64,000 bases of DNA from Variovorax ginsengisoli (GCF_030811835.1 NZ_JAUSRO010000008.1:211964-275963); one strand, 5' to 3'; positions 19,449 through 28,349 are shown, counted from the first letter of the stretch. Numbers and translations are program-made. Notes: generated by a model not told the origin, from the letters alone.

Positions 19449-19517
19449 GTCGGTTGTCTCGAAAAAAATGATTGAATAAGCTTTGCCAGGCGCGGAAAAC
19501 GCGCCGATGTCCGCCTT

Positions 19518-20168
19518 TTACGCAGCGATGGGCAGGCCCACCAGCTTCTCCAGTTCGGCGTGTTCCAGGCCGTCGACCTTGTCGATCAGCTTCAGGCCGC
19601 TGGGCGTGCATTCGAGTGTGGCCAGATCGGAATACACCCGCTTGACGCAGCCGATGCCCGTCAGCGGATAGCTGCATTGGCCCACGATCTTGCTCTCGCC
19701 CTTCTTGGTCAGCAGGTCCATCATGACCCAGGTCTGCTTGGCGCCGATGGCCAGGTCCATGGCGCCGCCGACGGCGGGAATCGCGCCCTCTTCGCCGGTG
19801 CTCCAGTTGGCCAGGTCGCCGGTGGCGGAGACCTGGAAGGCGCCGAGCACGCAGATGTCCAGATGGCCGCCGCGCATCATCGCGAAACTGTCGGCATGGT
19901 GAAAGAACGAGCCACCCGCCAGCAGCGTGACGGGCTGCTTGCCGGCATTGATCAGGTCGTAGTCTTCCTCGCCCGCCGGCGGTGCAGCGCCCATGCCGAG
20001 GATGCCGTTCTCGCTCTGGAGGATGACCTCGCGGCCGGCCGGCAGGTGGTTGGCCACGAGCGTCGGCTGGCCGATGCCGAGGTTAACGACAGCACCGTCG
20101 AAGATGTCCTGCGCCACGCGGGCGGCGAGCTGGTCCTTGGTGCGGCGTTGGTAGGAAACTGTGGTCAT
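19518..20168 (-). CDS. pcaJ: 3-oxoadipate CoA-transferase, beta subunit
   Basis: Transfers CoA from succinyl-CoA to 3-oxoadipate together with PcaI. The 216-residue subunit carries the catalytic glutamate E53 in the motif 'SENGILGMG', and the family stretch 'GGHLDICVLGAFQVS'. The start at 20168 (MTTVSYQRR) is preceded by GGAG at seven bases; the longer in-frame start would reach into the pcaI end. Gaps to pcaI (47 bp) and pcaF (69 bp) fit one operon. Confidence 0.93.
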   Translation of the reverse strand: MTTVSYQRRTKDQLAARVAQDIFDGAVVNLGIGQPTLVANHLPAGREVILQSENGILGMGAAPPAGEEDYDLINAGKQPVTLLAGGSFFHHADSFAMMRGGHLDICVLGAFQVSATGDLANWSTGEEGAIPAVGGAMDLAIGAKQTWVMMDLLTKKGESKIVGQCSYPLTGIGCVKRVYSDLATLECTPSGLKLIDKVDGLEHAELEKLVGLPIAA

Positions 20169-20215
20169 GACTGAACTCCGAATGCGGACGTGATCATTGG
20201 CTGGAACACCGAGCT

Positions 20216-20911
20216 TCATTTCTTGAAACCACCGGCTTGGGTGGCGATGCGCTCGATGCGCACGACCTGGTGCACGAAGATGCCCGGGGTCACGATGGTC
20301 TCGGGGTCCAGGGTACCGAGTTCAGCGATGTCGTGCACGGTGGCGATGGTCTTTGTCGATGCCATGGCCATCACCGGACCGAAGTTGCGTGCCGCCTTGC
20401 GATAGACCAGGTTGCCCCAGCGGTCGCCACGCTCGGCCTTGATGAGCGCCACGTCGCCATGGATCGGGTATTCGAGCACGTACTGCTTGCCGTCGATCTC
20501 GCGGGTTTCGCGGTTGCCGGCGAGCTGCGTGCCGTAGCCCGTCGGGCAGAAGAAGGCGCCAATGCCGGCACCCGCCGCGCGAATGCGCTCGGCCAGGTTG
20601 CCCTGCGGCACCAGCTCCAGCTCCAGCTTGCCACTGCGGTAGAGGCCGTCGAACACCTGGCTGTCGGCCTGGCGCGGAAAGCTGCAGATGATCTTGCGCA
20701 CGCGCCCCGCCTTCAACAGCGCGGCCAGGCCGGTTTCGCCGTTGCCGGCGTTGTTGTTGACGACCGTCAGGTCCTTGGCACCCTGTTCGATCAGGCCGTC
20801 GATGAGTTCATTGGGGATACCGGCGGTGCCGAAGCCGCCGATCAGCACGGTGGCGCCGTCCTGGATGCCGGCCAGCGCGTCGGCAACCGAACGGGCGATC
20901 TTGTCGATCAT
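20216..20911 (-). CDS. pcaI: 3-oxoadipate CoA-transferase, alpha subunit
   Basis: The alpha subunit of the CoA-transferase, 231 residues. It has the family signature 'DGATVLIGGFGTAGIPNELIDGL' and 'GFFCPTGYGT'-like residues ('GAFFCPTGYGTQLAG'). It is the first gene of the minus-strand operon pcaI-pcaJ-pcaF-Bug-Bug-TSUP, divergent from pcaR. The start at 20911 (MIDKIARS) has GGAG about ten bases upstream; a longer start at 20941 adds ten residues not expected in this family. Confidence 0.93.
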   Translation of the reverse strand: MIDKIARSVADALAGIQDGATVLIGGFGTAGIPNELIDGLIEQGAKDLTVVNNNAGNGETGLAALLKAGRVRKIICSFPRQADSQVFDGLYRSGKLELELVPQGNLAERIRAAGAGIGAFFCPTGYGTQLAGNRETREIDGKQYVLEYPIHGDVALIKAERGDRWGNLVYRKAARNFGPVMAMASTKTIATVHDIAELGTLDPETIVTPGIFVHQVVRIERIATQAGGFKK

Positions 20912-21000
20912 GTGATTTGTCTCCGGGAAGGAAAAAGCCAAGGGGCCTTGGCGCGGGCCAGACGTTCGCCTTCAACACAAGCCACAAGCGCTTGGGCTTT

Positions 21001-21050
21001 TGTTCGTATTGCGAACATTTGTTCTTATAATGAATTCTAGACAAGAACAA
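21001..21050. promoter_or_regulatory. pcaI-pcaR divergent control region: PcaR-type operator and pcaR promoter
   Basis: 21001-21017 is the palindrome TGTTCG-N5-CGAACA; its 15-bp core GTTCGTATTGCGAAC closely resembles the PcaR box known from Pseudomonas (GTTCGATAATCGCAC). A second dyad, TTGTTCTT (21019-21026) with AAGAACAA (21043-21050), repeats the GTTC theme. A consensus -10 element TATAAT lies at 21026-21031, reading toward pcaR, with the first palindrome over the -35 position. This predicts autoregulation of pcaR as well as control of pcaI. Binding is inferred from sequence similarity. Confidence 0.65.
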
Positions 21051-21055
21051 CGACC

Positions 21056-21841
21056 ATGGCAACCACGCAGCCACCCACCGCCACGCCCGCACCTGGCGAC
21101 AGCTATGTGCAGTCGTTCGCGCGCGGGCTGCAGGTGATCCGATCCTTCAGCGCCACCGCGCCGCGCCAGACGCTCAGCGAGGTGGCGGTGAGCACCGGCC
21201 TGACGCGCGCCGGTGCGCGCCGCATCCTGCTGACGCTGCAGACGCTGGGCTACGTGGAGAGCGACGGCAAGCTGTTTGCGCTGACGCCGCGCATCCTCGA
21301 CCTGGGCTTTGCCTACCTGTCGTCGATGCCGATCTGGAACCGCGCCGAGCCGGTGATGGAGACGCTGGCCGAACAGGTGCAGGAGTCCTGCTCGGCCGCC
21401 GTGCTCGAAGGCACCGACATCGTCTACGTGATGCGCGTGTCGACCCACAAGATCATGCGCATCAGCCTGGGCGTCGGCTCCCGGCTGCCGGCCTGCTGCA
21501 CCTCGATGGGCCGGCTGCTGCTGGCCGACCTGCCCGAACCGGTGATGCGCGCGCGGCTCGAGGCCGCGCCGCCCGAGGCACTGACCAAGCACACGGTGAC
21601 CGATATCGACGCGCTGGTGCTGAAGATCGCCCAGGTGCGCCGCCAGCGCTGGTGCCTGGTCAACCAGGAGCTGGAAGAGGGGCTGATCTCGATCGCCGCG
21701 CCCATCGTCGACCGCGCCGGCCGCATGACGGCTGCGCTCAACATCAGCGGCCAGGCCAACCGCACCAGTGCCAAGGTGATGCAGGACACCATGCTGCCGG
21801 CGCTGCGCGAGGCGGCCGACCAGATCTCCCGGCTGTTGTAA
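21056..21841 (+). CDS. pcaR: IclR-family regulator of the beta-ketoadipate pathway, PcaR-like
   Basis: A 261-residue IclR-family protein. The N-terminal winged helix is 'SFARGLQVIRSF...TLSEVAVSTGLTRAGARRILLTLQTLGYV' and the C-terminal effector domain carries 'GSRLPACCTSMGRLLLA' and 'QELEEGLISIAAPIVDRAGRMTAALNI', as in PcaR/PobR/CatR-type regulators. PcaR activates pca genes in response to beta-ketoadipate. The position, divergent from pcaIJF with a PcaR-like palindrome between, makes this the likely role. It has a very short leader after the -10 element. Confidence 0.88.
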   Translation: MATTQPPTATPAPGDSYVQSFARGLQVIRSFSATAPRQTLSEVAVSTGLTRAGARRILLTLQTLGYVESDGKLFALTPRILDLGFAYLSSMPIWNRAEPVMETLAEQVQESCSAAVLEGTDIVYVMRVSTHKIMRISLGVGSRLPACCTSMGRLLLADLPEPVMRARLEAAPPEALTKHTVTDIDALVLKIAQVRRQRWCLVNQELEEGLISIAAPIVDRAGRMTAALNISGQANRTSAKVMQDTMLPALREAADQISRLL

Positions 21842-21868
21842 TCAGCCCTCCCTGAATACACGCTCCCC

Positions 21869-22534
21869 ATGAAGCTCCTGCGACTGATCGTGCACACCCG
21901 ACGCCACCCATCGGCGGTGCTGCTGCTGGTTCAACTGTTGGGCATCCTGCTCTATCCCTTTGCGGAATCCACGCCCGCGGCGCGGCTGGCGCTGGGTGTC
22001 TTCGGGATCGTGGTGCTGTTCATCACCGTGCGCATGGTGCGCCGCACACCCGGCCTGGTGTGGATCAGCATCACGCTCGCGACCCCGACGCTGGTGCTTC
22101 TGTCCGTGCAGACGGTCACCGGCACGCCTTATGGACTGGCCGTGTCGTCGGCACTCGAATCGATCTTCTACTTTTATGCGGCCGGCAGCCTGATCGCCTA
22201 CATGATGGCCGACCGCAAGGCCTCGCTGGACGAACTGTTCGCCGCCGGCGCCACCTTCACGCTGCTCGCGTGGGGCTTCACGCACCTGTTCGTGCTGGTG
22301 CAGGAACTGCAGCCGGGTTGCTTCCTGGCCGCGGTGAACGCACCCGCGGCACGCACCTGGACCGAACTGATGTACCTGAGCTTCGCGCTTCTCTCCAGCA
22401 CCGGAATCGGGGATGTCATCCCCGTGACGGTACACGCGCGCGCAGTGGCCAGCGTGGCGATGTTCGTTGGCGTGATGTACCTGGCGCTGGTGGTGTCGCG
22501 CCTGATCGGCATGACCCTGCAGCCCCGGCAATGA
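21869..22534 (+). CDS. Potassium-channel-family membrane protein
   Basis: A 221-residue protein with about six hydrophobic segments. The last pair frames a pore loop 'FALLSSTGIGDVIPVT', whose selectivity-filter position reads T178-G179-I180-G181-D182, against the usual TVGYGD or TIGYGD. This matches two-pore-helix ion channels (Ion_trans_2). There is no visible RCK or nucleotide-binding domain, so gating is unknown. It starts 27 bp after pcaR and could be read through from it, but I see no functional link. Confidence 0.75.
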   Translation: MKLLRLIVHTRRHPSAVLLLVQLLGILLYPFAESTPAARLALGVFGIVVLFITVRMVRRTPGLVWISITLATPTLVLLSVQTVTGTPYGLAVSSALESIFYFYAAGSLIAYMMADRKASLDELFAAGATFTLLAWGFTHLFVLVQELQPGCFLAAVNAPAARTWTELMYLSFALLSSTGIGDVIPVTVHARAVASVAMFVGVMYLALVVSRLIGMTLQPRQ

Positions 22535-22580
22535 GCCCGCCGGGCCGCCAACGGCCCCGTTGCCCGTGTACGCTCGGGGG

Positions 22581-23015
22581 ATGTTCAATCCCTCCCAAGA
22601 AGACGTTCGCCGCTTCTTCTGCAACGTCTACGCCAAGAGCCGCGCTGGCCTTCCGATGGAAGCCCTCGAAACCATCGCGGCTGGCTGGATCGACCAGCAC
22701 CCCGAATACCATGCCGACCTGGCCGATGCCGATGCCGCCGTGACACGCGTTTACGACGGCAAGGACGGGCAGGAAAATCCCTTCCTCCACCTGTCGATGC
22801 ACCTGTCGATCAGCGAGCAGAGCTCCATCGACCAGCCGCGCGGCATCCGCCAGGCGGTGGAACTGCTGGCGGCGCGCCGCGGCTCGCTGCTCGACGCCCA
22901 CCACGAAGCCATGGAATGCCTGGGCCGCATGATGTGGGAAGCACAGCGCGCCGGGCGTCCGCCCGACGGCCACGCGTATGTCGACTGCGTGCAGCGGCGC
23001 GCCACGCGCGACTGA
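22581..23015 (+). CDS. DUF1841 family protein
   Basis: A 144-residue soluble protein with the DUF1841 opening 'MFNPSQEDVRRFFCNVYAK' and a conserved 'NPFLHLSMHLSISEQSSIDQPRGIR' core. The histidines and acidic residues in that stretch could bind a metal, but no function is established for the family. The ATG at 22581 fits the family N-terminus better than an upstream TTG at 22560. Confidence 0.82.
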   Translation: MFNPSQEDVRRFFCNVYAKSRAGLPMEALETIAAGWIDQHPEYHADLADADAAVTRVYDGKDGQENPFLHLSMHLSISEQSSIDQPRGIRQAVELLAARRGSLLDAHHEAMECLGRMMWEAQRAGRPPDGHAYVDCVQRRATRD

Positions 23016-23359
23016 CATCGGCCTGTCGCATGGCGCATTTGGTTGCAATGCGAGGGCCTTGCTCACACCTCGCCGCGGCGCCGACGGGCGCTTGAGCGGC
23101 TGCGCCCGCTAAAATCCGCGATCGACAGCCTCTGGATATACCCCATGAATCGCTGCAGCCACCTCGCGATCACCCCCGTCCTACCGTTCCTTGCGCCGCC
23201 CGGCACCACCGGCTGCGGCCTGTTGCGCCGCGCCTAGCGCCGGCGCTCGACCTGCGCCCGCGACGCGCACATCGATGGCGCTCGCGCCATTCACCCGCCC
23301 TCCGCACCCGCTGACAGACACGGCCCCAAGCCATCCGCACGACAAGAGCTTTCTCCACC
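23016..23359. other. Long leader region before miaB
   Basis: A 344-bp gap. It holds a TAAAAT hexamer at 23110-23115 that could be a -10 element, a 30-codon open frame (23145-23237, listed separately) and a perfect hairpin ATGGCGC-TC-GCGCCAT at 23275-23290. A short ORF followed by a hairpin ahead of a translation-related gene would suit attenuation, but nothing proves it. There is no clear terminator after the DUF1841 gene. Confidence 0.35.
23145..23237 (+). CDS. Possible 30-residue leader peptide upstream of miaB
   Basis: ATG to TAG, 30 codons, starting about 30 bases after a TAAAAT hexamer and ending 122 bp before miaB. The peptide is rich in Pro, Leu and Gly and contains 'APPGTTGCG'. The ribosome-binding site is weak (TGGA). 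It is not similar to any family I recognise, so it may be chance; the location and the following hairpin are the only arguments for it. Confidence 0.25.
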   Translation: MNRCSHLAITPVLPFLAPPGTTGCGLLRRA

Positions 23360-24730
23360 ATGAGCAAAAAAGTCTTCATTAAAACCTTCGGCTGCCAGAT
23401 GAACGAGTACGACTCGGACAAGATGGCCGACGTGCTGCACGCGGCCGACGGCTACGAGCCCACCCTGGACGTCGAGGAGGCCGACCTGATCCTCTTCAAC
23501 ACCTGTTCGGTGCGCGAGAAGGCGCAGGAAAAGGTGTTCAGCGACCTCGGGCGCATCAAGCACCTCAAGGCCAAGGGCGTGAAGATCGGGGTGGGCGGCT
23601 GCGTGGCCAGCCAGGAAGGCCAGGCCATCATTGCGCGCGCCCCCTATGTGGACATCGTTTTCGGCCCGCAGACGCTGCACCGCCTGCCCGAACTGCTCGC
23701 CCAGCGCGTCGCGCAGGACCGCCCGCAGGTCGACATCAGCTTTCCGGAAATCGAGAAGTTCGACCACCTGCCACCCGCGCGCGTCGAGGGCGCGACCGCC
23801 TTCGTCTCGATCATGGAAGGTTGCTCCAAGTACTGCAGCTACTGCGTGGTGCCCTACACCCGCGGCGAGGAAGTCAATCGCCCGCTGGACGACGTGCTGG
23901 TCGAAATTGCCGGCCTGGCCGACCAGGGCGTGCGCGAGGTCACGCTGCTTGGCCAGAACGTGAATGCCTACCGGGGACGGATGGGCGACACCGCCGAAAT
24001 CGCCGACTTCGCGCTGCTCATCGAATACGTCGCCGAGATCCCGGGCATCGAGCGCATCCGCTACACCACCAGCCATCCGAACGAATTCACGCCCCGGCTG
24101 ATCGAGGCCTACGCCAAAGTGCCGCAACTGGTGAGCCACCTGCACCTGCCCGTGCAGCACGGCAGCGACCGCATCCTGATGGCGATGAAGCGCGGCTACA
24201 CCGCCATGGAATACAAGAGCACGGTGCGCAAGCTGCGCGCCATCCGGCCCGAACTGGCCCTCTCCAGCGACTTCATCGTCGGCTTCCCCGGCGAAACCGA
24301 CGAGGACTTCGGCAAGATGATGAAGCTCATCGACGACTGCCGGTTCGACGCCAGCTTCAGCTTCATTTTCAGCCCGCGCCCCGGCACGCCGGCTGCCGCG
24401 CTGCACGACGACACGCCGCACGCAGTGAAGCTCGCGCGGCTGCAGCAGTTGCAGGGGGTGATCGACGCCAACGTGCGCCACTTCGGCCAGGCCCTGGTCG
24501 GCAGCACGCAACGGGTGCTGGTCGAGGGCGCCTCACGAAAGGACGCCCAGGAACTGATGGGCCGCACGGCGTGCAACCGCGTGGTCAACTTCAAGGGCGA
24601 CGCGCGGCTGGTCGGGCAGATGACCGACCTGCGCATCACCCAGTCGCTGGCCTACACGCTGCGCGGCGAGGTGCTCACGCGCGAATCGGCCACCCAGCCC
24701 GGTGCCACGGCCTCGGCGGTTGCCGCCTGA
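23360..24730 (+). CDS. miaB: tRNA-2-methylthio-N6-dimethylallyladenosine synthase
   Basis: A radical-SAM methylthiotransferase that modifies i6A37 to ms2i6A37 in tRNAs reading UNN codons. The 456-residue protein has the N-terminal cluster cysteines C12, C49 and C81, the radical-SAM triad C155, C159, C162 ('CSKYCSYC') and a C-terminal TRAM domain. The opening '[19 protein letters not shown]' is diagnostic. Its stop overlaps the start of the GlrK-like kinase gene by one base, so the two are co-translated. Confidence 0.97.
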   Translation: MSKKVFIKTFGCQMNEYDSDKMADVLHAADGYEPTLDVEEADLILFNTCSVREKAQEKVFSDLGRIKHLKAKGVKIGVGGCVASQEGQAIIARAPYVDIVFGPQTLHRLPELLAQRVAQDRPQVDISFPEIEKFDHLPPARVEGATAFVSIMEGCSKYCSYCVVPYTRGEEVNRPLDDVLVEIAGLADQGVREVTLLGQNVNAYRGRMGDTAEIADFALLIEYVAEIPGIERIRYTTSHPNEFTPRLIEAYAKVPQLVSHLHLPVQHGSDRILMAMKRGYTAMEYKSTVRKLRAIRPELALSSDFIVGFPGETDEDFGKMMKLIDDCRFDASFSFIFSPRPGTPAAALHDDTPHAVKLARLQQLQGVIDANVRHFGQALVGSTQRVLVEGASRKDAQELMGRTACNRVVNFKGDARLVGQMTDLRITQSLAYTLRGEVLTRESATQPGATASAVAA

Positions 24731-26157
24731 TGGCAGCGTTCAAGACCGCCCGCGGCTCCTTCCAGCAGCTGCTGCTGTTCGCGTTCCTGCTGATCACCGC
24801 CTTGCTGGTGGGCGTGGCCCTGCGCTCCGTGTTCCAGTACGACGCGCTCATGACCCAGAGCCGCGACGCCGCCGCCAGAGCACTCACCCTGTCGGGCTCG
24901 GCCCAATCGCTGGCCGAGCGCAGCGCGGCCATGGAGCGCGCAGGCCGCCAGTCGCTCGTGCTCAACGACGCCGTGCTGCGCCGCCGTTTCGACGACGCCG
25001 CGCGCGACGCCCAGGGCATCCTCGATCGCCTGGTCGACAACCGCCTGCCCGCCACGACGGTCGAGGCCTGGCGTGCGCAGCTCGGCACGCTCAAGGGCCT
25101 GCTCGGCGGGCCCGCCGACACCGCGCTGGCGCGCGAAGGCGCGATGGCGATGCAGTTCCGCGACCTCGACGCGCTCAACACCCAGATCGCCCAACAGGCC
25201 CAGTCGCTCATCGAAACCCAGAACAAGGCGCTGGCCGACCGCATCGAGGCGGCCCGCACACGCCTGATGCGCCAGGTCGTTGCCGCCAGCGTGCTCGCGG
25301 TGGTGCTCGCGCTGGCCTTCGGCGTCTGGCTGGCCCGCCCCTTCAAGCGGCTCGAACGTGCCATCGTCGGACTCGGCGAGAACAAGCTGGACGAGCCGAT
25401 CGACATCCGCGGGCCGGCCGACGTGCGGCGGCTGTCGCAGCAGCTCGAATGGCTGCGCCTGCGCCTGACCGAGCTCGACGCCGACAAGGCACGCTTTCTG
25501 CGTCACGTCTCGCATGAGCTCAAGACACCCCTGGCGGCGCTGCGCGAAGGCATTTCGCTGCTGGAAGACGGCGTGACAGGCGCCCTCAATCCGGCGCAGC
25601 AGGAGGTCGCGCAGATCCTGCAGCAGAACGCCATTTCGCTGCAGGGCCAGATCGAGGCGCTGCTGCGCTTCAACGCCGCCGCCTTCGAAGCGCGCGAACT
25701 GCGCCGCCAGCGCACGCCGCTGCTGCCGCTGATCGAGGAACAGATCGAGGCGCAGCGCCTGCAGTGGCAGGCCCATGGCCTGAAGGTGCGTGCCGAAGGC
25801 GAGCCGCTCGCCATCACGGTCGACCCGGTCAAGCTGGGCACCGCCATTGCCAACCTGCTGTCCAATGCGATCCGCTTTTCCGAACGCGGCGGCACCATCA
25901 CGTTGACGGTCTCGGGCACGGCCGACACCGCCCGCATCGACATCGCCGACGCCGGCCCGGGCGTGGCCGACGGCGACCGGGATCGCATCTTCGAGCCCTT
26001 CTTTCGTGGCGAACGGCAGCCCGAGCATGCGCTCAAAGGCACAGGCATCGGCCTGTCGATCGTGCAGGAGTACATTGGTGCCCATGGTGGCCGGATCAGC
26101 TTGCTGCCCGGCGGACCGGGCGCACGCTTTCGCATCGAGTTGCCGCTCACGGCCTGA
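24730..26157 (+). CDS. glrK: GlrK/QseE-like sensor histidine kinase
   Basis: A 475-residue inner-membrane kinase. There are two membrane segments (about 12-32 and 183-202) around an alpha-helical periplasmic sensor, then a HAMP region, the dimerisation box with phosphoacceptor H262 ('FLRHVSHELKTPLAAL') and an ATPase domain with 'NLLSNAIRFSERGG', 'DAGPGV' and 'GTGIGLSIVQEYIGAHGG'. The order kinase, lipoprotein, sigma-54 regulator is that of glrK-qseG-glrR in enterobacteria, an envelope-stress system. The start overlaps the miaB stop; the frame extends upstream only as a shadow of miaB. Confidence 0.88.
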   Translation: MAAFKTARGSFQQLLLFAFLLITALLVGVALRSVFQYDALMTQSRDAAARALTLSGSAQSLAERSAAMERAGRQSLVLNDAVLRRRFDDAARDAQGILDRLVDNRLPATTVEAWRAQLGTLKGLLGGPADTALAREGAMAMQFRDLDALNTQIAQQAQSLIETQNKALADRIEAARTRLMRQVVAASVLAVVLALAFGVWLARPFKRLERAIVGLGENKLDEPIDIRGPADVRRLSQQLEWLRLRLTELDADKARFLRHVSHELKTPLAALREGISLLEDGVTGALNPAQQEVAQILQQNAISLQGQIEALLRFNAAAFEARELRRQRTPLLPLIEEQIEAQRLQWQAHGLKVRAEGEPLAITVDPVKLGTAIANLLSNAIRFSERGGTITLTVSGTADTARIDIADAGPGVADGDRDRIFEPFFRGERQPEHALKGTGIGLSIVQEYIGAHGGRISLLPGGPGARFRIELPLTA

Positions 26158-26198
26158 CCGCCGCACCCCCTACGCCCCACGCGCGATTTTTACGAGCC

Positions 26199-26888
26199 AT
26201 GTTTTTTCCGTTCGACCGCCCTTCCCTCGCCATCCTGGCACTCGCCGCGCCCTTGCTGCTGGCGGCTTGCCAGACGCCGCCACCGCAGCAGCCTGTCGCC
26301 ACGCCTGCAGACACGCAGGCCAATGCGCCGGGGCCTGCGGCCTCGACGATCGCCAAGCCCCAGGTGCGGCCGGTCGAAGTCGAATTGATCGCGCCGGCCA
26401 CACGCCCCGGGTTCCTGCAGCAGTGGATCACGCCGAACGCCGCGCCGGTGGTGGCGATGCTCAGCTATGCCGACCGGGTGCGTGCTCTGGGCAACAACGA
26501 ACTGAGCGCCGAACTCGCCCGCCTGGGTGACCCGGGCGATGCGCCCGAAGCCCAGATGCAGGTGGCGCTGGTGCTGGCGCAGACCCGCGTGCCAGCCGAC
26601 CTGGCGCGTGCGCTGGGCCTGATGCAGCGTGTGGCGGCCAATGCCTCCAGCGAGGCGCAGCCGTTGCAGCCGCTGGCCCGCACGCTGGCCGCGCGCTACA
26701 TGGAACAACGCCGGGTCGAAGACGATCGCGACCGCCAGCTCCAGCAGGCGCGCGACGCCCAGCGGCGCATCGACCAGCTCAACGACCGCCTGGAGGCGCT
26801 GCGCGCCATCGAGCGCAGCTTCGCCCGACCCAATCACTCGTTGCCCGCGACCGGCGGTGGCAACCTCAACCGGCCCGCCTCCCCATGA
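26199..26888 (+). CDS. QseG-like outer-membrane lipoprotein
   Basis: A 229-residue lipoprotein with the lipobox 'LLLAAC' about 25 residues in, a Pro/Ala-rich linker, then a helical domain. The last third ('EQRRVEDDRDRQLQQARDAQRRIDQLNDRLEALRAIERS') is strongly coiled-coil, here quoted only as position about 168-206. In enterobacteria QseG is encoded between the kinase and regulator and contacts the kinase across the periplasm. Sequence similarity is modest, so the assignment rests mainly on position and lipobox. It overlaps the next gene by four bases. Confidence 0.7.
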   Translation: MFFPFDRPSLAILALAAPLLLAACQTPPPQQPVATPADTQANAPGPAASTIAKPQVRPVEVELIAPATRPGFLQQWITPNAAPVVAMLSYADRVRALGNNELSAELARLGDPGDAPEAQMQVALVLAQTRVPADLARALGLMQRVAANASSEAQPLQPLARTLAARYMEQRRVEDDRDRQLQQARDAQRRIDQLNDRLEALRAIERSFARPNHSLPATGGGNLNRPASP

Positions 26889-28279
26889 GCGAAGACAAAG
26901 CCCTTGTGAAAGCCACCGGCGCCCGCCTGCTGGTGGTCGACGACGACCCCGACATGCTGCGCCTGCTGTCCATGCGCCTGAATTCCGCGGGCTACCAGGT
27001 GACGGCCGTGACCTCGGCCGAGTCGGCACTCACCCAGCTGGAAATCGAGCACCCCCAGCTGGTGCTCAGCGACGTGCGCCTGCCCGGCCGCGACGGGCTG
27101 GCGCTCTTCGACGAAATCAGGAAGCAGCATCCGACCCTGCCGGTGATCCTCCTGACCGCGCACGGCACCATCCCCGACGCGGTCGAGGCGACCGCACGCG
27201 GTGTCTTCACCTATCTCACCAAGCCCTACGACGGGCGCGAGCTGCTCGACAAGATCGCGCAGGCCCTCGCCCTGGGCGCCCCCGCCACGACGCCAAGCAA
27301 AAGCGGCGACGAGAGCTGGCGCGCCGACATCATCAGCCGCAGCAACCGCATGGCCGAGCTGCTGGCCGAAGCGCGCATGGTCGCCAAGTCCGACGCGAGC
27401 GTGCTGCTGCGCGGCGACAGCGGCGCGGGCAAGGAAATGCTGGCGCGCGCCATCCACAAGGCGAGCGCACGCGCCGACAAGCCCTTCGTGGCAGTCAATT
27501 GCGGCGCCATTCCGGAGGCACTGCTCGAGTCCGAGCTGTTCGGCCACATGAAGGGCGCCTTCACCGACGCGGTGGCCAACCACAAAGGGCTGTTCCAGCA
27601 GGCCGACGGCGGCACGCTGCTGCTCGACGAGATCGGCGACATGCCGCCCGCGCTGCAGGTCAAGCTGCTTCGCGTGCTGCAGGAACGCGCGGTGCGGCCG
27701 CTGGGCGCAAGCCAGTCGATCGAAGTCGATGTGCGCATCATTTCGGCCACCCACCGCGACCTCGACGTCGCGATGGAGAACGGGCAGTTTCGCGAGGACC
27801 TGTATTACCGCCTCAACGTGGTCACGCTCACGCTGCCGCCGCTCAATGCGCGGCGCGAGGACATTCCGCTGCTGGCCAACCATTTCCTGCAACGGCTGTC
27901 GACCAAATACGGCAAGCGCCTGTCGGGCTTTGCGCCCGAGGCGCTGAAGGCGCTGACCATGGCCTCATGGCCGGGCAATGTGCGCCAGCTCTTCAACGTG
28001 GTCGAGCAGGTCTGCGCACTGTCGAGTTCGCCGCTGATCCCGCTGTCGCTGGTGCAGCGCGCGCTGCGCGTGCCCAGCGTCGAAGTACAGACCTATGCCG
28101 AGGCCAAACACCGCTTCGAGCGCGATTACCTGGTCGGCCTGCTCAAGCTGACCGATGGCAACGTGGCGGACGCCGCCCGCCTGGCCGATCGCAACCGCAC
28201 CGAACTCTATCGCCTGCTGCAAAAGCACGAACTCACGCCCGGACACTTCAAGGCGGACCCGGTGTCGCCGGCAGCCTGA
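26885..28279 (+). CDS. glrR: GlrR/QseF-like sigma-54-dependent response regulator
   Basis: A 464-residue three-domain activator. The receiver domain has phosphoacceptor D63 ('LVLSDVRLPG') and K113. The AAA+ domain has Walker A 'GDSGAGKE' (177-184), Walker B 'LLLDEIGD' and the C-terminal 'SWPGNVRQL'. The C-terminus 'GNVADAARLADRNRTELYRLLQKHEL' is a helix-turn-helix very like that of E. coli GlrR. The sigma-54 contact loop reads GAFTDA (224-229) instead of the canonical GAFTGA. Just downstream lie two sites resembling the GlrR motif and a sigma-54 promoter, so the neighbouring opgH is a likely target. Confidence 0.9.
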   Translation: MSEDKALVKATGARLLVVDDDPDMLRLLSMRLNSAGYQVTAVTSAESALTQLEIEHPQLVLSDVRLPGRDGLALFDEIRKQHPTLPVILLTAHGTIPDAVEATARGVFTYLTKPYDGRELLDKIAQALALGAPATTPSKSGDESWRADIISRSNRMAELLAEARMVAKSDASVLLRGDSGAGKEMLARAIHKASARADKPFVAVNCGAIPEALLESELFGHMKGAFTDAVANHKGLFQQADGGTLLLDEIGDMPPALQVKLLRVLQERAVRPLGASQSIEVDVRIISATHRDLDVAMENGQFREDLYYRLNVVTLTLPPLNARREDIPLLANHFLQRLSTKYGKRLSGFAPEALKALTMASWPGNVRQLFNVVEQVCALSSSPLIPLSLVQRALRVPSVEVQTYAEAKHRFERDYLVGLLKLTDGNVADAARLADRNRTELYRLLQKHELTPGHFKADPVSPAA

Positions 28280-28282
28280 GCT

Positions 28283-28300
28283 TGTCGCTTCTCAGCGACG
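28283..28300. promoter_or_regulatory. Candidate GlrR binding site (distal), TGTC-N10-GACG
   Basis: Matches the enterobacterial GlrR motif TGTC-N10-GACA except at the last base. It starts four bases after the glrR stop codon. The inner part is a perfect inverted repeat (GTCGCT-TCTC-AGCGAC), which could also act as a weak hairpin. It lies about 180 bp upstream of the sigma-54 promoter, within activator range. Confidence 0.5.
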
Positions 28301-28349
28301 CACCTAAGTCATTGATTTTATTGGATTCCTGAAAGGCCACCCCTCAGCC

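Noticed and set aside
23821..26157. A 778-residue kinase starting inside miaB
   Set aside because: The upstream part is a miaB shadow. ATG 24730, overlapping the miaB stop, gives a normal first membrane helix.
28283..28300. An intrinsic terminator after glrR
   Set aside because: The dyad GTCGCT-TCTC-AGCGAC has no following U-run, and it fits the GlrR site pattern better.
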